Origin: Dipteris shenzhenensis
Taxonomy: Eukaryota > Polypodiophyta > Polypodiopsida > Gleicheniales
Assembly: GCA_047967505.1 (NCBI GenBank)
Contig: CM106538.1
Length of the DNA stretch: 64,000 bases
Strand: one strand, 5' to 3'
Shown: in pieces, positions 35,385-45,372 of the stretch
Layout: each line of letters begins with the position of its first letter
How positions within the stretch are numbered: position 1 is the first letter of the stretch
The notes under the pieces: generated by a model
Told to the model about the DNA's origin: nothing
The model's input: the letters and a program-made list of their open reading frames with translations, nothing else
Database searches by the model: none
Made by a program: the position numbers and the translations under genes

Positions 35385-36215
35385 TGTCACAAAGTTGTAA
35401 ATTCTTCAAAGTCAAAGTTTTCATTTACCATTTATTTGATCATAATTAAAGAGTCTCTCATTTATTTAATTATGTTTAAAAAGTTATATTTAATTGGTCA
35501 AAGTATTGACCTTTGTCAAAGATACTTAACCTCGGTTAAGTAAGCCTAACCCTGGTTAGGACGACTTGACGTATGCTAAGAGGTTTAACTGCGGTTAACC
35601 AAAGAACCTCTGACTCCAGTCAAAAAGAGTTGACTTCGGTCAACAAGACTTGCTTTAGCCAAAGTAGGTTGACTCCGATCAACCTAGATCATTACCGACT
35701 CCGGTTGGAGAGTTCTATTATTAATTAAGGCGCCTTGACCCTTGGTCAAAGTCCTTAATTCCGGCTAGAAGGGGTGGCTTTTGTCAACCACAGAGTTAGT
35801 TATTTTAATGTGCACATGTTTTGCTTGGAGACACCCACAGAGACTAGGATTAGTCTAGAATTTATTTGCATGCAAAAGTGCTAACGATTAATGGGTGCCA
35901 TGGCTATGTGCGCTTTAATTAATGGTTGCCGGTTTTAAGAGGGGTTGATTGCCCAAGTGCTATGGAGCCCAGTGGGTAGCCAGGAGATATCCATGTGACT
36001 GAGGGCTATGAAGACCCTAGAGTTTTGCCCTTTGTGGCATGTAGTTAGTTATTTTGACACTTGGCATGTTGCCAAAAGAAGTGAGGTGTGAGCTCTTTTG
36101 TAAGGATGATTTCACATATGTTTCTCAACTAAGCAGCCCGTGAGCTGAATTGTAACCTGTACTCAGAATTTTCTGAATGAATAAAGACCTTCGGGGGGTC
36201 CAGCCCGACGATTGT
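35385..36215 (+). repeat. Putative 3' LTR of the gypsy element, with a palindrome array
   Basis: It starts TGTCACAAAGTTG after the purine run GCCGAGGGGA. It carries GAATAAAGACC (poly(A)-signal-like) at about 36177-36187. The 3' limit is uncertain and is taken before the GT/GA microsatellite. No second LTR copy is present, so the LTR call rests on position and on the start sequence. Confidence 0.55.
35506..35760. repeat. Array of short palindromes inside the gypsy LTR
   Basis: In 255 bp there are about nine hairpin-like palindromes of one style: TTGACCTTTGTCAA, CTTAACCTCGGTTAAG, CCTAACCCTGGTTAGG, TGACTCCAGTCA, GTTGACTTCGGTCAAC, AGGTTGACTCCGATCAACCT, CCGACTCCGGTTGG and TTGACCCTTGGTCAA, the last nested in AATTAAGG...CCTTAATT. 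Confidence 0.85.
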
Positions 36216-36233
36216 CCTGGGCCCTAGTGTGCT

Positions 36234-36303
<70 letters not shown>

Positions 36304-36597
36304 AGTAGAAGTAGAATTTATTAACGTCCTCGGGGGGCCAAAAAAGGACCCATGGGACCCGTCTCGATACAATGTAAAAAGAGTCTCCTCAAGGAGAGGG
36401 GTCAGGAGTCTATGAGTTCCTGATGACAGGTAAAAAGACGAGTGACAAAAGATCCCAATGCTGCCGGAGAGGCAGTGAAGAGAACTGATGTCAACTGAGC
36501 GGAGTCCCCCAGTATCTGCTGGTAGTCCTCCCTGATATGTGCATATCGGGGGCACTGTAGAGCTACATGTGCCTCCGTCTCAACTGTCTACATGTCA
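36234..36597 (-). mobile_element. 5'-truncated LINE 3' end with (GA)n tail, copy D
   Basis: The minus strand reads TVETEAHVALQCPRYAHIRE (zinc-finger His and Cys), then 3' non-coding sequence ending GGCCCCCCGAGGACGTTAATAAA and a (CT)n tail, seen as (GA)n at about 36248-36300 behind a short GT run. It is a different subfamily from copies A-C, with the same ending. Confidence 0.75.
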
Positions 36598-36645
<48 letters not shown>

Positions 36646-37470
36646 AACGTCCGTAGGAGGCCTCACGGGCCTATGGGACAAGGTACAGAATCAAGTAACT
36701 CATACAGACCACTGTGGGCCGGGGCAAAGGGCTCACTAAGGCCCTTGCTGAGTACTAAAATGCTATACTAGTACAAAATAGCAAAAAAGTTGCAAAATAG
36801 CATGAGGGTGGCATGAAAATATCAAGTGCTCAGAGCTAGAGTCCCAAGTACATGAACCGGCTCCACATATCCAGGTTGCATGGTGGCCCTCTGATGAGAT
36901 GCAAAGAGCTCACGTATCTGCATCTATCGGGTTCTCTCCCGCAGTGGTGGAGGGCGTGGTGTCCTGGATCTCTGGATCGGATGGGCTATGTCAAGGGTTA
37001 TGCCTCGCCTCGGTCGATCTCCCTTGAGGAGAGCTGAAATAGGTCGTACCTCGATCGTGTGTGCTTTGGTTGCCTATCGTGTCGTGTATGGTCTCTGTGT
37101 CCCTCGTCCAGCAGTGTTGTGTCGGCTCTCTTCACTGATCCATATATCTCTCATGTCGGCTAGCTCCTCCTCCTCTACCCGAGAGTGCTTTATCCGTGAC
37201 CTGTCTGTGTGCTCAGTCTACCTTAGTACCCTGTGGTGCGGTGGTCCCATCCTGCTGCTTTGATATGTCGTAGTAGCGTCTCTCTGGGTCGTCGCATTTC
37301 CATCGGGTATAGCCCAATACAGACCTTGTCCTGGAAGTGGATTAGTTGTGAGAGTGGGCCAAAGCCGTGCCCCTCCTGAAAAAGGCAGTGGTAGCGCCCT
37401 CGGATCTAATAGTAGGCTAGGCAGACACATAGCAAGTGATTTCTCAGCAAGAAGAAGAATTCATGACGCT
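36598..37470 (-). mobile_element. 5'-truncated LINE 3' end with (GA)n tail, copy C
   Basis: The minus strand reads HLLCVCLAYY, stop, IRGRYHCLFQEGHGFGPL, matching copies A and B, then sequence ending CCCATAGGCCCGTGAGGCCT...GGACGTTAATA and (CT)n, seen as (GA)n at 36601-36640. Its 5' end is fused to Copia C3 RNase H near 37450-37480. Confidence 0.75.
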
Positions 37471-37735
37471 GAATTACGAAGGTTTATTTTGGGAGTGGGT
37501 TAACAACAGTGGGTTACGTTTTACTACTCTAATTGATGGCTGCTGAGGCGAGAGTAAAACAGTACCCAGTGGTGGAACGGCGAGTGTCTGAATCGTGGAA
37601 TCACTCCAACCTAAAGGCTGGATCCTGGAATTCTGCTTTGACTGATAGAACAACCCTCGATTGCGAGACCCTTGAAGATAGCGAAGGATCCGCATACCAG
37701 CATCCCAATGGGTCTTCTTAGGTGTTTGCACTCCA

Positions 37736-37982
37736 TTGGATCACTGGGGTCATACTTGGACAATTTGGTACTGGGGTCCGCTCCAGTCCTTTTCTTTTCT
37801 TTTCATTGTTACATCCAGATGTATTTGATTATGTATGATCAGACTTAGGGTTCAGCACGGGTGATGATGCTCGTTTCAGTAGCTCCACCCTTACTGTGAT
37901 TTGTATCAGGTTTTCTTTCAGTCTCATAGACCCATCGGTCTTCTGAAGACTCTAATAAAATTTCTCTCTTTCTTTTTCTTTC
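37736..37982 (+). mobile_element. LINE 3' tail fragment inside Copia C3, copy F
   Basis: The sequence TCATAGACCCATCGGTCTTC with GAAGACT-TAATAAA and a CT-rich tail (to about 37982) is nearly the same as the end of copy E at 63660-63715. It interrupts C3 coding on the opposite strand. Confidence 0.65.
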
Positions 37983-38125
37983 TGACATATGAAAAGCCTC
38001 CAGACGCTCGAGTGAAACGTTTGTGGGAGTCTGGGACACAAAATATCCTTTTGTCCCCTGTGAAATCTCCAAACCCAGGAAGAAGTGTAGGAGATCGAGA
38101 TCTGTCATCTCAAAGGCCTGGGAAA

Positions 38126-38139
38126 GATCTGCCTTGGTC
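38126..38139. repeat. Left target-site duplication of LINE L2
   Basis: GATCTGCCTTGGTC here and GATTTGCCTTGGTC at 58873-58886 differ at one base. They flank L2 and rejoin C3 coding in frame (SETKADLSQAFEMTDL). Confidence 0.8.
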
Positions 38140-38324
38140 AAGATGGGTCTGAACAAAGCTGTGAGGGGCTATAGCCTGTTCAAGGGCCTGCTTCCCGGAC
38201 CGAATGCACTGGTAGCAAGTGGCTCGGGCTGGGTGTGACTCTTGCTTCCTTTTGTTCGTCGAACGAGTCCGGATCTCGTCTTCGTGTGACGGGCTGTCTG
38301 CAAGCCTTGTTGCGAGGGCTGGCG
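38140..38324 (+). mobile_element. LINE L2, segment 1 (5' end)
   Basis: It runs from the target duplication to the Copia C4 insertion. GGGCTGGCG at its end rejoins GGTCACGCAAG at 48481 once C4 and one TGGCG are removed. The coding function of this piece is not clear. Confidence 0.7.
38320..38324. repeat. Left target-site duplication TGGCG of Copia C4
   Basis: Identical to 48478-48482, directly outside the two C4 LTRs. Confidence 0.85.
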
Positions 38325-38937
38325 TGTTAGAAAAGTCACTGCCCCACCTGTGAGCCCCTGTTTTGAGGGGACAAGGGGGGCAGGGGACTGCAGGGGGGTA
38401 GGGGACAGAGTACCTACCAGGCTGGAAACCCGTGGGGTAGGGGACAGAGTACCTACCAGGCTGGAAACCCGTGCAGCAGAGGAGAGGGGCGCAGCCCTTC
38501 TACGCAGCATATGGAGCTGGAAATGGCGGTGCCTAGGCTCTGCATCAGCAGCCCATGTGCTGGGCACATGAGCCCCTTTTATAGGGCTGGCCCAAGCCAG
38601 CCAACCAGGTCGGTGGAGGCCAGCCTACAGGTCGGTGCTGCAAGCAGGGGGCCGACCCCCTGCTGGCCGGTTTTTACAGCCCCAAGCAGGGCCTATATAA
38701 AGGCCCCTTTGCCCCCCTCATTTCTCATCACCTGCACTTACAGCCTTGCACACAGGCAAGCGTGCAGAGGAAGAGAAGTGACTTAGCATTTGACAGCATC
38801 CTTTGGCTGTTTGTACCTACTCACCCGTTGAGCTTTTGTCTGCCCACGATTGTGGAAGAATATATATCTGAGTTTTTGACTATCTCTTTCTTAGATCGGG
38901 AGTGAGGTGTGAGTGATTCTATCCTCTATTTCCAACG
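38325..38937 (+). repeat. 5' LTR of Copia C4
   Basis: It starts TGTTAGAAAAGTCACTGCC and ends just before the primer site. GCCTATATAAAGG near 38691-38703 is a good TATA box. It holds two copies of a ~41-bp unit (GGGTAGGGGACAGAGTACCT, about 38396-38480) that is single in the 3' LTR. Its last bases (CCAACG) differ from the 3' LTR end (CTACA) by a short indel. Confidence 0.85.
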
Positions 38938-38949
38938 TGGTATCAGAGC
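38938..38949 (+). promoter_or_regulatory. Primer binding site of C4 (initiator tRNA-Met)
   Basis: TGGTATCAGAGC is the exact plant Copia primer site, directly after the 5' LTR. Confidence 0.95.
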
Positions 38950-38974
38950 TAGGTTCACCTTTATTACAGCAAGG

Positions 38975-40588
38975 ATGGAGGACAAGGATTCTACTGTTGC
39001 CTCTTCAGCCCCATTTCTTTCTTCCTCCTCCTCCAGATCCGTCTCATTCATTATCCCGAACTTCGAAGAGTCAGGGAAGCTAGACGGGTCAAACTACCTG
39101 ATCTGGAAGATGAAAATCTGGAGCCATGTAGTGGCCCGGAAGTTGTGGAAGCTAACAACGGGGGTGGAGGCAAAACCGGAAGACTTGCTGGACAGCAAGG
39201 GGAAGATGGTCATTCCAGTGGATGGTGAAGAGCTTGAGAATTGGGAAGAGAGAGATGCCCACTCCCTAGCATTAATCATTAGGACCACGGCGGACTCAGT
39301 TCTTCCGCAGATCTAGATGGCCGAGACGTCTGTAGAGGCGTGGGCTATCTTGAAAGATTTGTATGACACTGACAATACATCTCGAATTTTGATGCTCCAA
39401 CATCAACTGTATAATTTGGACATGACTGAGGTAGACAATGTTCATGACCATCTGACAAAAGTCAAGGTGGTAAGGGACCAGCTCGCGGTAATTGGTCAGA
39501 AGGTAGATTCAAGTCAACTGGCATTGTTGAATTTACATAAGCTACCTCGAAGTTTTAAGAGTTTCGTGACTACGGTCACTGCAGGACAGAGGACCAAGCC
39601 TCTCACCTTCGAGGAGCTTGGGCCTTTACTATTGTAGGAAGAGGCTCGGGAAAAATTGTTTACTCAATCGGACGAGAAGGCTCTCGTGGCAAGGGACAAG
39701 CCCGGCAAGGGTAAGTTTAAAGACTCTAAGAACCAAAGCAAGACCGAGGATGCAGAGAAAAAGAGGTAGATGAAGTGCTTCTACTGTGAGAAGCTTGGTC
39801 ATTCTGCTAAAGAGTGCCGCAAGAAGAAGGAGGACCTCAAGAAGGAGTAGTCCAAGTCCAAGGAGGAGCCAAAGACTGAATCGGCAAACGTCACGATTGG
39901 CGCTCTCTTCATCATCAGTGAGTATTGCTCTGCTTATGTAGTCAGTGAAGGAGAGGAAGGTTGGTATGTGGACAATGGAGCTTCAAAGCACATGTCCAAC
40001 AAGAAGGAGTGGTTCAAAACCATGGAAGGTACACATTTCGATTCCAAGGTCACTGTTGGGGATAACCGGTCATGCCCTATGAAGGGTGTCGGTAGTATTC
40101 CATTCATCACGACTGCAAGAAACGAGGAGTTGATTTCGTGTGTACTGTATGTACCGAATTTGTGCAAGAACCTGTTGTTTGTTAGTCAGATGGACAAGCA
40201 CAATATGTCGGTCTTATTCGACAACGGCAAGGTCACTGTCACATCCAAGGCAAACGGACAGGTGGTGGCTCAAGGTGTTGAGGAGCATGGGCTATATCGG
40301 CTCAACGCTTTGTTGGTGCACGGGGACCATGGCATATCCAGATTATGGCATGAGTGGTTCGGTCAGGTCAACTATGGCACTCTCTCCGAGATGCAGAAGA
40401 CAAAGATGGTGGATGGACTTCCACCGATTGCAGGCAAAGATCGTGTCCGCAGGGCTTGCGTGGAAGGTAAGCAACACAGGGACAAGTTTCCACAGGAGGC
40501 CCCATTATGGGCCAAGAAGCTGCTCGAGTTGGATCACGCCGACATCTGCGGTCCAATGTCGACAAATTCATTCGCAGGTTCGCGGTAT
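38975..40588 (+). pseudogene. Copia C4 gag, protease and start of integrase
   Basis: The ATG at 38975 opens gag (SFIIPNFEESGKLDGSNYLI..., helical gag domain). It is followed by the knuckle CFYCEKLGHSAKEC (about 39779), protease WYVDNGASKHMS (D-N-G for D-S-G), the integrase zinc region (LWHEWFGQVNYG, with the first His kept) and HADICGPMSTNSFAGSRY, where it breaks at 40588. One reading frame runs throughout, interrupted only by four TAG codons at 39314, 39635, 39767 and 39848, each of which fits a former CAG. The integrase core is lost to the repeat and LINE sequence that follows. Confidence 0.9.
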
Positions 40589-40978
40589 TCTCCCTGCGCT
40601 ACCCCTACGCTACCCCTTGCTTTCTCCTTGCGCTACCCCCTCTGCTAACCCCTCCGTACCCCCTCACTACCTCTGCTACCCCCCCTGCTACCTCTGCTAA
40701 CCCCCTCCGCTACACCCTTCACTACCCCCGCTACCCCCCCGCTACCCCCTCTGCTACCCCCCGCTACCCCCTCCACTACCTACCCCCTCCGCTAACCCCC
40801 CTCGGCTACCTCGCTACCCCCCGACTACCTCGCTATCCTATCGCTATCCGCCCTGCTACCTCGCTACCCCCCCCCCCCCCCCCCTCGCTACCCCCTCTGC
40901 TACCCCCTCCGCTAGCTACCCCCTCTGTACCCTCCCGCTACCCCCTCTGTACCCTCTCGCTACCCCCCCCTCCCCCCC
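40589..40978. repeat. GCTACCCC-type minisatellite
   Basis: About 390 bp are made of irregular GCTACCCC / CTACCCCCTCT units, with a run of 19-20 C near 40866-40885. Almost all bases are C, T or A. It begins exactly where C4 integrase coding stops. Confidence 0.9.
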
Positions 40979-41224
40979 TGTTTATTTTATTTAAATAAAA
41001 AAAAAAGAAGAAAACCCAGGGGGGGGAAACAGCAGCTCCGACCTCCTGCAGTCCCTTCTTTGCCCCCATAATGAAGGGAACAGGGGGATGAGGACAGGAG
41101 ACTAAGTGGGAGGACCCTCGATCTAAAACTGCATATGCGTGGAGATGGGGAAGGGGAATGGTGACAAGGCGAAAACACAAAAGCAACTCAATCTGGAGGA
41201 CTTCAACTCAGCAACCGGAGGGGT

Positions 41225-42319
41225 TTGACAGTGGACAGCACTGCGGTCCAGAAGAAAGGGGCCCACCCAAAGCCCATGCCGCTCACCACATCCTTGACCT
41301 CTATGGTTACCACCACTATTTCACCACCATCATCCGCCTCATCATCTATGCCACCTCTCTCCTCCCCTTCTCCTGCATCATCATCACAGGTCTCCTCTCC
41401 AGTAGCCTCACCATTGGCTCCACCAGCCACGGCTCCACAGTACTTTCCCCTCGTATCACCTCTACCTCTCAGTCAGCCACCCTTCATCACCTCGTCCGAC
41501 CTCGCTACTCCTACGTATCACTCCCCCGCCCAGATCATACTGTCCCCACCCTCAGTACAACCTCAGCAGCCCACCTTCATTCCAACCCCTCTCGAGATCT
41601 AGTTCCCACCTGGACCAGGACATCTTAGGCCCCCGCTAGATGCTTGGGACTCCCTATTGGTTGAGATACACAGCATCCGGGCCCGTCAGGCAGAGCTGAC
41701 ACATTACACCCAGCTCAGACACGACATCACACAGCTTCGAGAGGAGCTCGGGACCCTCGGAGTAGCGCTTGGAGGGATCCCAGTCACAGAGATGGAGGCA
41801 CAGATAGCCACGATACAGTCAGCTATAGCAGAGACGACTAGATGGGTGGACGTGGCAAAATGGGAGCCCGCAAAGGCAACCGTTTCAGTCGCCATACATG
41901 AGTACCAGCGGAGGGCTTCGAAGGCCCTCAACTTCCGGATACGAGGGATCACGCGAGACAGCACCAGCACCACTAGGATGCCCATGGAGGAGGCGATCAC
42001 CTTTGTGACCACCACCTTGGGGGTCCCCGACCATGGCATAGAGGGAGCATGGGGTGTTGGGAGAGATCCCAACCGAGAGCAGCCCCTAGTCATTCGCTTC
42101 AGAGATTCACATGCTCGACTAGCGACACTCCGACGCCGAGCCTCTCTACGAGAGCATCCCACCCTGTCCATGGACGAGGATTTGATACCACTACAGATTG
42201 AGGAGCGACGAGTTCTTCTGCAGTAGCGGGATGTTGCCCACAAGGAGGGGAAATGGGCCGTGGTCCGAGATGGTAGGTTGTTGACTGGCACCCGTCAGGC
42301 TCCCACCCGTACCCCCTAG
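41225..42319 (+). pseudogene. L3 ORF1 protein: proline/serine-rich, coiled coil, RRM-like
   Basis: The frame reads a Ser/Pro-rich N-terminus, then a heptad-like stretch (LRHDITQLREELGTL, MEAQIATIQSAIAETT), then LNFRIRGITRD...AITFVTTTLGV...GVGRDPNREQPLVIRF and LRRRASLREHPTLSMDEDL. This order (coiled coil, RNA-recognition-like domain, basic C-terminal domain) is that of L1-type ORF1 proteins that coat LINE RNA. In-frame TAGs are at 41600 and 42224, both fitting former CAG. The end is TAG at 42317-42319. The true start is uncertain; 41225 is the first plausible in-frame position. Confidence 0.65.
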
Positions 42320-42339
42320 GGGGATGGGGCCTATGAGAC

Positions 42340-44060
42340 TCACGTTTTCGAGACCCTAGACTGCACCATTTGGAACTGTAATGGTACCTTATGATCAGAC
42401 CCAGGGAACTTCTCGGAGTCTTATACAGGACGAGACATAGTCTTTTACACGGAGGCACACTAGAGCCTAGAGCGTCCACTACTGATAGTCAGTGGCTACA
42501 CATGGGAGTCAGCCTTCAGGGATGAGACGAGGGATACATGAGGAGTCCGAGGATCAGGTGGGGACGCAGTATTGTACAGGTCTTCCCTCGCTGGAGCCAT
42601 CTCCATTGAGAGGAAGGAGGCACACTTCCGATTCATGTGGATCCGGATCCGACGCACAGACACCTGTGACCTTTTCATAGCAATATGCTACTTCCCGCTA
42701 GACACATCCCACTTTGCCATAGTGGCACGAGAAGAGGGTGAGACATCGCCATATGCACCCTCACATCAGGATATCCCAGACCTTTCAGCCCGCGGGGTAG
42801 GACGAGTACGCGACAGGCACCACTCCTGGACTTCCGAGACGACTCTATCATGCTGCCAGACATGGACCTAGACGGAGCAGGTATGACCAGGACCTCATCG
42901 GACCGACAGGGGCCTGTTACACCATATGGACACGCGCTCCTTGATTTGGGCAGGATGCATGATCTCATCATCTACAATGGGCTCGACCTATGGCCCTCCT
43001 CAGGTGGTTTTACTTGCTTCCCACACGGGGGGGGCACTAGTGTAGTAGATTACATCATGGGATCCCCTACCTTCACTTCATGTATCACTGACTTCACCGT
43101 AGCACCACTCCCTCCAGGAGCTGATCACACATACCTATTCTTCACTATCGCCACCCCACGCTTAGCCACACCACACACACCACATAGGAAGCACGACACC
43201 TACCACGACATACACTTTGATCACAGCCTCTTACCGGCCTACTTTGGATGCCTAAACAGACTCCTAACCTACATCGATCACATACCACTCATAGATGACC
43301 GTGTTGCCCTGATTAGTCGCACACTCCACGAGGCTGTCCTCCAAATCTTTCCCCACACCACACGGTCCACTAGACCACTACCTCTTGGTTCTGTACCCTG
43401 CAACAATTGGTACGATGTGGAGTGCAAGGCTTATTGTCGATAGCTCCGACTTGAAACCAGATGTCATCTCTTGAACACACCAGACACGGTACGCAAGTAC
43501 CGACGTCTCGTACATCGGAAGAAGCATGCTTTTCTTCGTCAAAATGAGGAGGAGCTGTTGCACATCTTGTACAACAACAACTCTAAGGATTTTTGGCGGA
43601 GATTCCTTGAGCGTAGGTCCCCATCACCCCTCACCGACACGAGAGTCTGGCACACGTATGCACACCATCTATATGATGTCCCACACCAGCCCACTCCAGA
43701 CCTCATACGCACACCTCGTTGCACCACTTACACGTTGTTCACCAGAGGGGGAGTTAAGGACGCGACATTGAAACTGCACAATGGCGGAGCTAAGGATCAC
43801 GAGGGGCTATGCATTGAGTTTATCGCATATGGGATCGACACGTTAGCCCCGATCCTAGCAAAGCTATTCAATGACGCTGTTTGCCTTGGCTTCCCCCGCA
43901 CTTGGACACTGAACACCATCACCCCCATCCACAAGGTAGGGGATCCCATGGACCCGAGTAACTACAGGACTATCATGATTGGACATGTGATGTCCAAGAT
44001 CTATGCAGTTGTATTGGATGCATTGGTCAGCCTGTTTGCAGAGATGAGAGGGCTCAGAGG
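42340..44060 (+). pseudogene. L3 ORF2: endonuclease and start of reverse transcriptase
   Basis: Endonuclease pieces read LDCTIWNCNGT, GRDIVFYTEAH, GGDAVLYRSSLAG and MWIRIRRTDTCDLFIAICYF, then in the frame from 42850 DLGRMHDLIIYNGLDLWP, GGTSVVDYIMGS and PPGADHTYLFF. Later RKKHAFLRQNEEELLHILYN and NSKDFWRRF precede reverse transcriptase blocks KDHEGLCIEFI, GFPRTWTLNTITPIHKVGDP and PSNYRTIMIGHVMSKIYA. The catalytic part of reverse transcriptase is absent. Frames change several times and scattered stops are present. Confidence 0.75.
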
Positions 44061-44171
44061 CTCTCGATTCCTCCATGAGGTTGGCAACAGAGGGAGACGA
44101 GCGATGCTGGTATGCACGGACTCACAGATGGTTTGTGAGACTAGGGTTCCACATCGATAGGATACCTCATC

Positions 44172-44266
44172 CCCATAGCCGGAGCTGTATCTTTGTGGGA
44201 TATAACGAAGAGTCCAAAGCCTATCGCCTATTCGACCCGGACAAGAAGAAGATCCTTATCAGCAGG
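44172..44266 (+). pseudogene. Copia C4 integrase C-terminal fragment
   Basis: HSRSCIFVGYNEESKAYRLF then DPDKKKILISR is the conserved stretch after the Copia integrase core. It stops at about 44266, where an insertion starts, and the next C4 residues (VIFEETEPQ) follow at 45373. Confidence 0.8.
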
Positions 44267-45030
44267 TCTGACACATGCCTCTTCTCAGGTGGATGTTTTA
44301 AGTCTCCAAATTTTGATGAGAGGTGGAAGGTGGTGGGTCGAAAGGGTAAGGTCCTCCCTAAAGATCTATCTATTTTTGAGGTGATTAATCTAGGTATTTT
44401 GCATGGGGGATCATAGAGGGAACAGCCTAACTCCCTACATATAGAGAAAGTACATTCTAACAGTGAAAGGGTTTGCATGGATGGTCTATAGCCTAGGCCC
44501 TCTACCCCCAACATCATTGTCCCCTGAAGAGGAGATGTGCGAGGCAAAAACCATTAGAAGCCAGGTTTGGAAAGCACAAGCAAGCAGAGGAAACCCTTGG
44601 GCGAGCTCAAGCAATGAGGATCTATATCAATGGATAACACAAAACAAGTATATTATAGTGGCTACCCCACGCTCTTCCTTAGGCCAATCAAATCCAACAA
44701 AAATTTGCATGCTACTTAGAGGCCTTCATCAAATGTCTTATTGATCAAATATCCATGTGAGCTCAAGTAGCTGCCTCATCGAAGTAAGCATCACAATGCT
44801 CAATTGATGCTCATTGATGTGGAGATGCTAGTGCCTTCATCTGAAAATCCTCCTTAAAAACCCAAAGCCTAAGCAAACATGCACACCTCGTATGATAACG
44901 CTATCCTCATTGGCATAGGAGTCAAGAATTTCTTCCTGCAACCCTGCAAACTTGCACCCATGGTAGTTTTTGTTGGGATAAATGTGATCAAGGGCTTGCA
45001 CTAAGGTGCATGTGTGCATCTAGGGGAGTC

Positions 45031-45086
<56 letters not shown>

Positions 45087-45372
45087 TAGAAGCACGCCTA
45101 GTGCTATGAGGTATCAAAAACCATGACACAAGCTTCAAGGAAGAACCTAGGAGCTTGAGACTTGGATTGGGTATGGACGGTGTGAACCCATTGGGTCTCA
45201 AAAGCACCTCTTACAGTGTATGGCCAGTGATATTGGTGAATTATAATCTTCCACCCTCTATGGCGATTAAGAAAGGACATGCTATGTTATCCCTTCTAAT
45301 TCCAGGGAAACATAAAGTCAAAAATCCTCATTTTTATTTGGAGCCTTTGATTGACGAGCTAGAGATACTTAT
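44267..45372. mobile_element. Unidentified ~1.1 kb insertion in Copia C4
   Basis: It separates KKILISR from VIFEETEPQ. It has low coding signal and a (GT)n microsatellite at about 45034-45084. No clear terminal repeats or target duplication were found by eye. Confidence 0.55.

Larger units (their letters stand above)
37480..38139 (-). pseudogene. Copia C3, distal part: end of reverse transcriptase and RNase H
   Basis: On the minus strand from 38139: LTKADLSQAFEMTDLDLLHF, LGLEISQGTKGYFVSQ; then a LINE-tail insertion (37736-37982); then TPKKTHWDAGMRILRYLQG and DTRRSTTGYCFTL in another frame. This continues exactly from YVDDLFITGSHAAHISETKA at 58873-59000, with LINE L2 between. About 70-80 codons between the two halves are missing. 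RNase H breaks off at copy C, and no 3' LTR was found. Confidence 0.8.
40979..44160 (+). mobile_element. LINE L3 inside Copia C4, 3' part missing
   Basis: It contains ORF1 (41225-42319), endonuclease and the start of reverse transcriptase (42340-44060), then breaks off before C4 coding resumes at about 44172 (RSCIFVGYNEESKAYR). About 160 codons of C4 integrase are missing across the junctions, so this is insertion with loss. No target duplication or A-tail was found. Confidence 0.7.

Noticed and set aside
36598-36640. GA repeats as a GAGA-type promoter element
   Set aside because: It is the tail of a minus-strand LINE copy, as in the other copies.
40507-40998. Open frame of 163 codons over the C-rich minisatellite
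   Set aside because: Low-complexity repeat translation (Leu/Pro/Thr-rich) with no domain.
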